Below, piece by piece: positions 55,856 through 64,000 of a DNA stretch of 64,000 nt (position 1 is the first letter of the stretch; the number at the start of each line of letters is the position of its first letter). The translations under genes were made by a program, and so were the position numbers. The notes under the pieces are model-generated. The model was given only the letters and a program-made list of their open reading frames with translations. It ran no database searches and was not told the origin of the DNA. This DNA comes from Caulobacter sp. (lineage in GTDB: Bacteria > Pseudomonadota > Alphaproteobacteria > Caulobacterales > Caulobacteraceae), in the NCBI GenBank assembly GCA_029866155.1, contig JARWZW010000010.1:1-64000 (forward strand). The letters are read 5' to 3'.

Positions 55856-56242
55856 TCAGGAGGCTGCGGCCGGGATGATGGTGACGCTTTCTCCGCAGCC
55901 ACAGGCGTCGGTTTCATTGGGGTTGCGGAACACGAACTTCGAGGCAAGGCGGCTGATTTCATAGTCGATCACGGTGCCGATCAGGAACAGCACCGCCTTG
56001 GGGTCGATCAGAATGGTCACCCCCTTGTCCTCCACGACCTCATCATGCGGCCCGGCGCTCTCGGCATATTCGAGGACATATTCCTGGCCAGCGCAGCCGC
56101 CATTCTTCACGCCCACCCGCAGGCCGGCATAGGGCTGCTCTGCCCGGTCCATGATCTCTCTGACGCGCTTTGCAGCAGCCTCGCTAAGGCTCACGACCTT
56201 GGGTCGCGGGCGGCGGGTACGGGGTGTGACGGTGGTTTCCAT
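55856..56242 (-). CDS. sufA: SufA/IscA family iron-sulfur carrier
   Basis: The 128-residue A-type carrier accepts and delivers Fe-S clusters. The three cysteines are Cys50 (NGGCAGQEY), Cys114 and Cys116 (DACGCGES), all present. A basic N-terminal extension of about 15 residues precedes the domain. It is the last gene of the suf operon, 17 bases downstream of the sufT-like gene. Confidence 0.95.
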   Translation of the reverse strand: METTVTPRTRRPRPKVVSLSEAAAKRVREIMDRAEQPYAGLRVGVKNGGCAGQEYVLEYAESAGPHDEVVEDKGVTILIDPKAVLFLIGTVIDYEISRLASKFVFRNPNETDACGCGESVTIIPAAAS

Positions 56243-56259
56243 GGGTGCGGAATCCGGTC

Positions 56260-56649
56260 CTAAAACATGTTCAGTTGCAGCTTGGCCTCGTCGGACATCC
56301 GCGACGGATCCCAGGCCGGGTCAAAAACGAGGTCGACGGTGCAGGACTTGATCCCCGGGATCAACATGACCGCATCCTCGACCCAGCCCGGCATTTCACC
56401 CGCAACGGGGCAGCCCGGGGCCGTCAGGGTCATGTCGATCGCCACATGCTTATCGTCAGAAACGTCAACCTTGTAGATCAGCCCAAGCTCGTAGATATCG
56501 ACCGGGATTTCCGGATCGAAAACGGTCTTCAGCTGCTCCACCAGCCTGTCGGTCAGGACATCCAGCTCCTTCTGGGACAGGGGCGTGGCGGCGACGGCAA
56601 GCGCGTCAGCCTTGAGAATTTCGGTGGGGGTCTGGGCGGCTTCGGTCAT
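56260..56649 (-). CDS. SUF system Fe-S assembly protein SufT-like (DUF59)
   Basis: The 129-residue protein has a DUF59/MIP18 domain: VFDPEIPVDIYELGLIYKV, the conserved LTAPGCPVAGEMP with the reactive-site Cys, and a C-terminal WDPSRMSDEAKLQLNMF. In bacteria the gene accompanies sufBCDS, and the human homologue targets Fe-S cluster delivery. I use ATG 56647-56649; the frame to 56733 is antisense-type. It lies 7 bases after sufS. Confidence 0.92.
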   Translation of the reverse strand: MTEAAQTPTEILKADALAVAATPLSQKELDVLTDRLVEQLKTVFDPEIPVDIYELGLIYKVDVSDDKHVAIDMTLTAPGCPVAGEMPGWVEDAVMLIPGIKSCTVDLVFDPAWDPSRMSDEAKLQLNMF

Positions 56650-56656
56650 GGGTCTC

Positions 56657-57904
56657 TTAAGCAAAAAAGCTGCGGGCCTTGGCCAGGGCGTCCACGAACG
56701 CGTCGGCCTCATCCAGGGTGTTGTACAGGGCAAAGGACGCCCGGGCGCTTGCCGTAACCCCGAAACGGGCCATCAGCGGCTCGGCGCAATGGGTGCCGGC
56801 GCGGACGGCGACCCCCTGTCTGTCCAGGATCTGGGCGATGTCGTGGGGATGGGCGCCCTCGACGGTGAAGGACAGGATCGCCCCCTTGTCCGGCGTGGTC
56901 CCCAGGATGCGCAGCCAATTGGCGCCGTCCAGCCTTTCGATCACCCGGTCATAGAGTGCCCGCTCATGGCGTGCGACGGCGTCACGGTCGAGATCCATCA
57001 TCCAGTCGACGGCGGCGCCCAGGCCTATGGCCTCGATGATCGGCGGCGTGCCGGCCTCGAAACGCATTGGCGGGTCGGCATAGCTGATCGCTGTTTCCGT
57101 TACCGTCCCGATCATCTCGCCGCCGCCCTGATAGGGCGGCAGGGCGGCCAGGCGCTCGGCCTTGCCATAGAGAATGCCGATGCCGGTGGGGCCATAGAGC
57201 TTGTGGCCGGTGCAGACATAGAAGTCGCAATCCAGCGCCTTGACATCGATCGCCAGGTGAACCGCGCCCTGACAGCCGTCGATCAGCACCAGGGCGCCGG
57301 CCGCATGGGCGGCATCCACAAGGGTCCGGACCGGGTTGATGGTCCCGAGGACGTTGGACATCTGGGTGAAGGCCACGACCCGCGTGCGCTCGTTGATCAT
57401 GGCCAGGGTCGCCGGCAGATCGAGACTGCCATCCTCGGCGACCGGCGCAAACCGAAGCACGACGCCCTTGCGCTCCCGTAAAAAGTGCCAGGGAACGATG
57501 TTGGAGTGATGCTCCATCTGGGTGATCAGCACCTCGTCGCCAGCAACCAGGGACTGGCCAAGGCAGCTGGCGACAAGGTTTATCGCCTCGGTGCAGCCCT
57601 TGGTGAAGACAATCTCGCCCTCATCGGCGCCCAGGAAGCGCGTTACGCTTTTGCGCGCCTTTTCATAGGCTTCGGTGGTTTCATTCGCCAGGGTATGAAG
57701 GCCCCGGTGGACATTGGCGTAGCTGCCTTCCATCACCGCCGTCATGGCCTGGATGACGGCCCGGGGCTTCTGGGCGCTGGCGGCATTGTCCAGATAGGCC
57801 AGGGGCCGGCCGTTGATCTGGCGAGACAGGATCGGAAACTGGGCGCGGATGGCCGCCACATCCAGTTCGGCGCCCCGGTCGGTGGAATGAGTCTGGGAAA
57901 GCAT
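56657..57904 (-). CDS. sufS: Cysteine desulfurase SufS
   Basis: The 415-residue class II desulfurase mobilises sulfur from cysteine for Fe-S synthesis. It has YLDNAASAQKPRAVI, the KGCTEAINLVASCLG region, the PLP lysine in CTGHKLYGPTGIG and the active-site Cys in RAGTHCAEPLM. It overlaps sufD by 1 base at 57904. It works with a SufE-like partner not present in this window. Confidence 0.96.
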   Translation of the reverse strand: MLSQTHSTDRGAELDVAAIRAQFPILSRQINGRPLAYLDNAASAQKPRAVIQAMTAVMEGSYANVHRGLHTLANETTEAYEKARKSVTRFLGADEGEIVFTKGCTEAINLVASCLGQSLVAGDEVLITQMEHHSNIVPWHFLRERKGVVLRFAPVAEDGSLDLPATLAMINERTRVVAFTQMSNVLGTINPVRTLVDAAHAAGALVLIDGCQGAVHLAIDVKALDCDFYVCTGHKLYGPTGIGILYGKAERLAALPPYQGGGEMIGTVTETAISYADPPMRFEAGTPPIIEAIGLGAAVDWMMDLDRDAVARHERALYDRVIERLDGANWLRILGTTPDKGAILSFTVEGAHPHDIAQILDRQGVAVRAGTHCAEPLMARFGVTASARASFALYNTLDEADAFVDALAKARSFFA

Positions 57905-58941
57905 CAGAGGTCCGTTCCAAGCTGTTGGGCGGCCCAGGCGCGGGCGATGTCGCGGGCACCGTCATGCTCGATACGGTCGATCACTTCTCCTACAAACGCT
58001 GTGGTCAACATGGCGCGGGCAACATCGGCCGGGATCCCGCGCTGACGGGCGTAGAAGATCGCTTCCTCGTCCAGGGCGCCGATCGTGTTGCCATGGGCGC
58101 AGGAGACGTCGTCGGCAAAGATCAGCAGTTCCGGCTTGGCGTCGACCTCGGCCCGATCACTGACGATCAGGGCGTGATGGCCCATTCGCGCGTCGGTGCG
58201 GTCCGCCCCGCGCTCCACGACGATCCGTCCCTGGAACACGCCACGGGCCTGGTCACGGACCACGCCCTTGGTCATCTGACTGGTGGTCCCGTCGACACCG
58301 CCGTGGGTGACCACCGTGGTCAAGTCGGCATGACACTGGTCGCAGAGCAGATAGGCTCCATCGAGCCGTACGGTGGCGCCGGCGCCGGGATGCGCGACCC
58401 GGGTCTCGATCCGCTGACGTCGCGCACCCGTGGTCAGGACGGTCTGTTCCAGAACGGCATTAGCGGCCAGGGACACGGTCGCCGTCGAGACAGTAATGCT
58501 TGAGGCATGGTCCGCCGCCAGAACAATCCTGCGGAGGCTTCCTCCGGCCTCGACGATAATGTCGATGTCCGCGCTGGTCACGGCGCCGTCGGCCTGGGCT
58601 TCGTAGGATTCCAGAACCAGAAGGCTGTCGCCCGAGCGAACCGTGATCCCGAACCGGGATGGGTTGCTGCTGGCCTGAGTGGCCACATGGCGAAGCTGAA
58701 GGATCGCGTCCTGTCCGCCGACAGTCACAAAATCAGCCGCGCCCTGGACATGGCCATTGGCGATAATGATTTCGTCGCCGCCGAGCTCAGAGAAGGGGCC
58801 TGCCTCGTGAACTGCACCTGCCTCGGCCGCCGGCGGCAGGACGCGGATGAGGCCCCGCAGATCGGTCCAGCGCCAGTCTTCATCCCGACGGGATGGCAGC
58901 CGGGTCAGGTCGCCTGTGCGGAGGGCAGAGGCGAGGGTCAT
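57904..58941 (-). CDS. sufD: Fe-S cluster scaffold protein SufD
   Basis: The 345-residue right-handed beta-helix protein is the SufB partner in the SufBC2D scaffold. It has the SufBD pattern: RRDEDWRWTDLRGL near the start, a long beta-helix core and the conserved C-terminal CAHGNTIGALDEEAIFYARQ. ATG 58939-58941 overlaps the sufC stop by 4 bases. Confidence 0.95.
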   Translation of the reverse strand: MTLASALRTGDLTRLPSRRDEDWRWTDLRGLIRVLPPAAEAGAVHEAGPFSELGGDEIIIANGHVQGAADFVTVGGQDAILQLRHVATQASSNPSRFGITVRSGDSLLVLESYEAQADGAVTSADIDIIVEAGGSLRRIVLAADHASSITVSTATVSLAANAVLEQTVLTTGARRQRIETRVAHPGAGATVRLDGAYLLCDQCHADLTTVVTHGGVDGTTSQMTKGVVRDQARGVFQGRIVVERGADRTDARMGHHALIVSDRAEVDAKPELLIFADDVSCAHGNTIGALDEEAIFYARQRGIPADVARAMLTTAFVGEVIDRIEHDGARDIARAWAAQQLGTDL

Positions 58942-59687
58942 GCCGCCACCTGCACATACTTGTCGTAGCCGTCCCGCTCCAGCTCGAGCGCCAGTTCCGG
59001 GCCGCCCGAGGCGACGATGCGACCGGCGGAAAGAACATGGACACGGTCCGGTTTGATGTAGTCGAGCAGCCGCTGATAGTGGGTAATGACCAGCATGGCG
59101 CGGTCTGGCGAGCGCATGGCGTTGACGCCAGCCGAAACGATCTTCAGGGCGTCGATATCCAGGCCGCTGTCGGTCTCATCGAGGATCAGCAGACGCGGCG
59201 ACAGCATCGCCATCTGGAAGATTTCCATCCGCTTCTTCTCGCCGCCCGAAAAGCCGACGTTCAGGCTGCGCTTGAGCATCTCGAAGTCGATCTTCAGGGA
59301 GGTCGCCGTTTCCCGGGCCAGCTTGAGAAAGGCCGGAGCGCCGATCTCGGCTTCGCCCCGCGCCTTGCGCTGGGCGTTCATCGCCGTGCGGATGAAGGTC
59401 AGGGCCGGAACCCCCGGAATTTCAAGCGGATACTGGAAGGAGAGAAACACCCCCCTGGCCGCCCGCTCATTGGCCTCCAGGCCCAGCAGATCCTCGCCAT
59501 CCAGGCTTGCCGCGCCGCTGGTCACCTCATAGCCGGACCGTCCGGTAAGCACATAGGACAGGGTCGACTTGCCAGCCCCGTTGGGCCCCATGATGGCATG
59601 GACCTCGCCGGCTGGCACATCGAGGGTCAGTCCCTTGATGATCGGCTTGTTGGCGACAGAGGCGCAGAGGTTATTGATCGCGAGCAT
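58938..59687 (-). CDS. sufC: Fe-S assembly ATPase SufC
   Basis: The 249-residue ABC ATPase of SufBC2D has Walker A GPNGAGKST, the signature FSGGEKKRMEI, Walker B RLLILDETDSGLD and an H-loop VITHYQR. The start is ATG 59685-59687, preceded by an unusual A8 run without a Shine-Dalgarno site. An overlapping out-of-frame ATG at 59698-59700 is noted under findings. It follows the VOC gene in the operon. Confidence 0.96.
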   Translation of the reverse strand: MLAINNLCASVANKPIIKGLTLDVPAGEVHAIMGPNGAGKSTLSYVLTGRSGYEVTSGAASLDGEDLLGLEANERAARGVFLSFQYPLEIPGVPALTFIRTAMNAQRKARGEAEIGAPAFLKLARETATSLKIDFEMLKRSLNVGFSGGEKKRMEIFQMAMLSPRLLILDETDSGLDIDALKIVSAGVNAMRSPDRAMLVITHYQRLLDYIKPDRVHVLSAGRIVASGGPELALELERDGYDKYVQVAA

Positions 59688-59714
59688 TGTTTTTTTTCAT
59701 ATTTCTCTATTGCA

Positions 59715-60142
59715 CTATCGAATGGGACAGCGCGCGTCTCCCTTCCCCGAGACGGGGGGAAGGGCCGGGGATGAGCATGAGGCTTCGATGGGTTTCAGAA
59801 ACTCCAGCCGGTTGCCGAAAGGGTCGAAGACGAAGGCCCGCTCGACGTCAGCGATTTCGTCGTCCGGCTTCACGGCGTAGCCCGCCGCCCGGGCCAGGTC
59901 CGACAGGGCCTGTACGTCGTCGACCTCGAAGGCGACATGGGCCTTCACATTGGCGCGGAAGTCCTGCTCGACCCCCAGATGAACCTTGATGGCCCCGGAC
60001 TCGAACCAGCACCCGCCGCGCGCCGCCATTGCGGGCGGCTTGGGAACCTCGACCAGGCCCAGCAGATCGCCATAGAAGGCGCGCGCCTTCTCTTCCCCGC
60101 CTGGCGGGATGGCGATCTGGACATGGTCGATGGCGCGCAGCA

Positions 60143-60143
<1 letters not shown>
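59715..60143 (-). CDS. VOC/glyoxalase family protein within the suf operon
   Basis: The 142-residue product has one VOC module: IDHVQIAIPPGGEEKARAFY, the GLVEVPKPP loop, KVHLGVEQDFRANVKAHV and VFDPFGNRLEF. The metal-ligand pattern (His, Glu, His, Glu) is plausible. After residue 125 the sequence ends in SSPALPPVSGKGDARCPIR, which is encoded by a palindromic repeat-like stretch (59740-59764). The start overlaps the sufB stop at 60143. It has no known role in Fe-S assembly. Confidence 0.82.
59740..59764. repeat. REP-like palindrome in the VOC gene tail
   Basis: CCCTTCCCC (59740-59748) and GGGGAAGGG (59756-59764) pair perfectly over 9 bp, flanked by a CTCATCCCCGG-type stretch (reading the minus strand). 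The form resembles C/G-rich dispersed intergenic elements in proteobacteria. It lies inside the last codons of the VOC gene. Confidence 0.6.
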
Positions 60144-61615
<1,472 letters not shown>

Positions 61616-61617
61616 AC

Positions 61618-62754
61618 TTACGCGACTTCCCTGACTTGGTTCTGGCGAGACAGATGGACTTCCAGCGCAGCCAGCCAGACGTCGCCCGCCCGGGTCCAGT
61701 CCGCCTCGCTGCTGTTCCAGCCTCCACTGATACGGATGGAGCAGGCCGCCAGATCAGGCCTGCCCATCGCCGCGACCGTCCGGCTGGCCTTGACCTTGCC
61801 TGAGGAACAGGCCGCCCCGGCGCTGATCATCACCCCGCCAAGGTCCATGTGCATGACCTGGGTCTCCGACGCCCAGCCGGGCATGGCGACGCAGAGGGTC
61901 TGGGGCAGCCGCTCGGCGCCCGCGCCCAGGACCACGGCGCCGGCCGCCTGCAGGCGAGCCTGGAGTCCATCCCGCCAGCGGGCCTGATCGGTCCAGCCTG
62001 CAAGGTCCTTGAGCGAAGCCTCGGAGGCAGCAGCAAATCCGGCGATGCCCGGCAGGTTTTCCGTTCCCGCTCTGCGGCCCCGCTCCTGACCGCCGCCATG
62101 CTGGCGCCGGACGAGGGTGGCCCGGGTCCCGCAAACCAGGGCTCCGACACCCTGGGGACCGCCCAGCTTGTGAGCTGACAGGGCCAGACTGTCTGCGCCA
62201 AGCGCGCTGAAGTCCGTGCCGATCTTTCCGGCCGCCTGGACGGCGTCGACATGCAGCCAGCCGCCGGCCGGCCGGACGAGATCGGCCGCCTGGGCGATGG
62301 GATGGACGACGCCGGTCTCGTTGTTGGCCAGCATCAGGCAGACCAGCGCCCTGCCCGGCAGGTCGAGGGCCTCGGCCAGGGCCGGCAGATCGATAACGCC
62401 CTGGGCGTTCACCGCCAGGGTCGTGACGGGCAGGCCGCTGGCCTGGGCATTTTCCCAGACCGCGTCATGTTCGGTTGCGCCAACGAGAATGCGATCAAGG
62501 CCGCTGCTCACTGCGCTGTGCAGGGCCAGGGCGTTGGCCTCCGTTCCACCGCTTGTGAAGGTCACCGACCCGGCCACGGCGCTTATCAGGCCGGACACCT
62601 GCTCCCTCGCCTGCTCCAGCACCCGGCGAGCTGCGCGGCCTGAAGCGTGGATAGATGAGGGGTTGCCGCCCTGGTCGAGCATGGCCATCACCGCCGCCCG
62701 CGCCTGCGGTCGGACCACCGATGTGGCGTTATGGTCGAGATGGACCGGGTTCAT
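61618..62754 (-). CDS. Cysteine desulfurase, IscS/NifS type
   Basis: The 378-residue class I desulfurase has [19 protein letters not shown], the [12 protein letters not shown] site, the PLP lysine in [12 protein letters not shown] and the flexible-loop active Cys in [15 protein letters not shown]. It coexists with SufS in the same operon, an arrangement found in alphaproteobacteria. Division of labour is unknown. It overlaps the iscR stop by 4 bases (62751-62754). Confidence 0.93.
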   Translation of the reverse strand: MNPVHLDHNATSVVRPQARAAVMAMLDQGGNPSSIHASGRAARRVLEQAREQVSGLISAVAGSVTFTSGGTEANALALHSAVSSGLDRILVGATEHDAVWENAQASGLPVTTLAVNAQGVIDLPALAEALDLPGRALVCLMLANNETGVVHPIAQAADLVRPAGGWLHVDAVQAAGKIGTDFSALGADSLALSAHKLGGPQGVGALVCGTRATLVRRQHGGGQERGRRAGTENLPGIAGFAAASEASLKDLAGWTDQARWRDGLQARLQAAGAVVLGAGAERLPQTLCVAMPGWASETQVMHMDLGGVMISAGAACSSGKVKASRTVAAMGRPDLAACSIRISGGWNSSEADWTRAGDVWLAALEVHLSRQNQVREVA

Positions 62755-63197
62755 GCGGCGGCCATCTGTTCGGGGCGCAGCCGGCCGGCAAGAACGTCCT
62801 CGAGCGACACCGAGGCCAGATAGGCGTGGAGCTGGCGGCCCATCTCTTCCCAGAGTTCATGGGTCGAACAGCGGGCTCCGCCCTTCATGCAGCCCCTGGA
62901 CGCCTCAAATCCGCAGCGTGTGGCCCTGAGGGGCTCGTCCACCGCCAGGACGATGTCGGCGATATGGGTGTCGGCCGCCGGTCGGGCCAGACGGTATCCG
63001 CCGCCGGGTCCCCGAAGGCTCTTGACCAGGCCCCGGCGCCTCAACCGGGCGAACAGCTGCTCCAGATAGGACAGCGAAATTTCCTGACGCGCCGCGATAT
63101 CGGCGAGGGAGACGGCTCTGGAACCGTCTTCATCCTGACGATCTGCCAGATCTGTCATCGCCATCACGGCATAACGGCCTTTGGTCGACAGGCGCAT
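62751..63197 (-). CDS. iscR: Rrf2 family transcriptional regulator IscR
   Basis: The 148-residue regulator has MRLSTKGRYAVMAMTDLA, a winged helix with LSYLEQLFARLRRRGLVKS and GGYRLARP, and cluster ligands Cys95, Cys103, Cys110 and His113 (C-x7-C-x6-C-x2-H). It heads the suf operon and probably senses Fe-S status to repress it. A promoter overlapping an IscR-like site is at 63276-63304. Confidence 0.94.
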   Translation of the reverse strand: MRLSTKGRYAVMAMTDLADRQDEDGSRAVSLADIAARQEISLSYLEQLFARLRRRGLVKSLRGPGGGYRLARPAADTHIADIVLAVDEPLRATRCGFEASRGCMKGGARCSTHELWEEMGRQLHAYLASVSLEDVLAGRLRPEQMAAA

Positions 63198-63275
63198 TGC
63201 GGATTCCTTGGCGTCCGACGCGGGCGTTGTGCTACAGCCCCCGGCGCGTCGGCGGGGCCGGCGCGACCTGCGACT

Positions 63276-63304
63276 GATCTAGGAAGACCAAGCGCATTGG
63301 TCAA
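63276..63304 (-). promoter_or_regulatory. iscR-suf promoter with candidate IscR site
   Basis: On the minus strand TTGACC (63299-63304) and TAGATC (63276-63281) are 17 bases apart, a strong sigma-70-type pair for this GC content. The stretch ATACTTGACCAATGC also resembles the type 1 IscR site ATA-TTGACC. Autorepression by holo-IscR is the likely mode (inference). Confidence 0.65.
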
Positions 63305-63337
63305 GTATTCTGAGCCGCCCCAGAGGAGACGTTTCCC

Positions 63338-63988
63338 ATGCCCGAAGTGGTCCTGACCGGCGCAGCAGGCCGAATTGAAGGTCGCTATTCCCCCGGGAAG
63401 CGCGAGAATGCCCCCATTGCCCTGATCCTGCATCCACATCCGCGCGCCGGGGGTCACATGAACCACCCTGTGGCGGTTCAGATGTATCACCTCTTCATGA
63501 AGCGGGGCTTTTCCACCCTCCGGTTCAATTTCCGCGGCGTGGGGCGCAGCCAGGGTGAGTTTGACGGCGGCATCGGCGAACTGGCCGACGCAGCGACCGC
63601 CCTGGACTGGTTGCAGACCACCAACCCCACGGCGACCCAGTGCTGGGTGGCCGGCTACAGCTTCGGGGCCTGGGTCTCGATGCAGCTTCTGATGCGCCGG
63701 CCGGAGACAGACGGTTTCATCAGCGTGTCACCGCCAGCCAATATGTACGATTTCAGCTTCCTCGCCCCCTGCCCCGCCTCAGGCCTCTTCCTGCATGGCT
63801 CCAACGACACCGTTGTTCCCCATGTCGAGGTGGAGCGGGTGGTGACCAAACTGCGCTCCCAGAAGGGTATCGTCATCGATTACGAACTGATCGAGGGCGC
63901 GACCCACTTCTGGGCTGAAAACCTTCCGAACGTCGAACAACAGGTCGGCGACTATCTCGACAAACGCCTTGCTGCAGAGCCTGCCTGA
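63338..63988 (+). CDS. Alpha/beta hydrolase family protein
   Basis: The 216-residue hydrolase has ILHPHPRAGGHMNHPV, FNFRGVGRSQG, the nucleophile elbow GYSFGAW (Ser), Asp in LHGSNDTVV and His in GATHFW, giving a full Ser-Asp-His triad. It resembles the serine-aminopeptidase-like COG2945 group found beside iscR. It diverges from iscR across 140 bases, and the ribosome site is GAGGAGACG. Confidence 0.9.
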   Translation: MPEVVLTGAAGRIEGRYSPGKRENAPIALILHPHPRAGGHMNHPVAVQMYHLFMKRGFSTLRFNFRGVGRSQGEFDGGIGELADAATALDWLQTTNPTATQCWVAGYSFGAWVSMQLLMRRPETDGFISVSPPANMYDFSFLAPCPASGLFLHGSNDTVVPHVEVERVVTKLRSQKGIVIDYELIEGATHFWAENLPNVEQQVGDYLDKRLAAEPA

Positions 63989-64000
63989 TGAATCTGGACG

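Overview
The window looks like a chromosomal core segment of a high-GC alphaproteobacterium of the order Caulobacterales (Caulobacter or Phenylobacterium type). This placement is inferred from gene content and order: murA / DUF2948 / hisD / UPF0262 / low-molecular-weight phosphatase / infA / maf / RNase E/G-like / yacG / tRNA-Phe, the tig / clpP / cicA / clpX cluster, and a one-operon Suf system headed by an IscR-type regulator. I see no insertion sequence, prophage, integrase, CRISPR array or rRNA. Three tRNA genes are present (Phe, Thr, Leu), and base composition looks uniform.

Layout. 1-81 is the tail of an alpha/beta hydrolase. 176-2246 (minus) is an exbB-exbD-tonB operon. 2723-9386 (minus) holds tRNA-Phe and the cell-wall, histidine and translation housekeeping run. 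9482-12465 has tRNA-Thr, an EthD-like protein, a DUF2177 membrane protein, an 800-base region without a convincing gene, a broken C-terminal fragment of a serralysin/RTX-type protein and a nitronate monooxygenase-like gene. 12635-20537 has methylmalonyl-CoA mutase (mutA-mutB) and its chaperone meaB, separated by a periplasmic protein, an M23-like lipoprotein, two DUF4112 proteins and a YbjQ-family protein. 20553-22054 has a membrane-anchored helix-hairpin-helix protein and rlmJ.

22243-30735 is the most accessory-looking part. It has an LLM flavin oxidoreductase, then a minus-strand cluster (Crp/Fnr regulator, malonyl-CoA synthetase-like ligase, COG1233 FAD oxidoreductase, PLP aminotransferase, zinc alcohol dehydrogenase), with a TauD dioxygenase gene divergent from the regulator. 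A perfect 6+4+6 palindrome of Crp/Fnr type lies in that divergent promoter. I propose it is a catabolic regulon whose substrate is unknown and whose product may feed malonyl-CoA.

30797-35840 is clpX, cicA, a small conserved protein, two tandem extragenic palindromes, clpP, tig and tRNA-Leu. 35910-40254 has the NAD(P)HX repair enzyme, a histidine phosphatase, glnB and glnA. 40340-43643 has a Kazal-domain lipoprotein and a translationally coupled pair of exported amidohydrolase-fold proteins, the second of which has lost the visible metal ligands. 43687-49603 has a pyruvyl-transferase-like protein, parE, a sterol-desaturase-family protein and an RhlE-type helicase. 49640-55719 has a coniferyl-aldehyde-dehydrogenase-like gene, a GGDEF protein, a crotonase, tfoX-like and tetR genes facing each other over two operators, and a plsC-like acyltransferase. 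55856-63197 (minus) is iscR / cysteine desulfurase / sufB / VOC / sufC / sufD / sufS / sufT-like / sufA, followed by a divergent alpha/beta hydrolase at the right edge.

All assignments come from reading motifs by eye. No database search was run.
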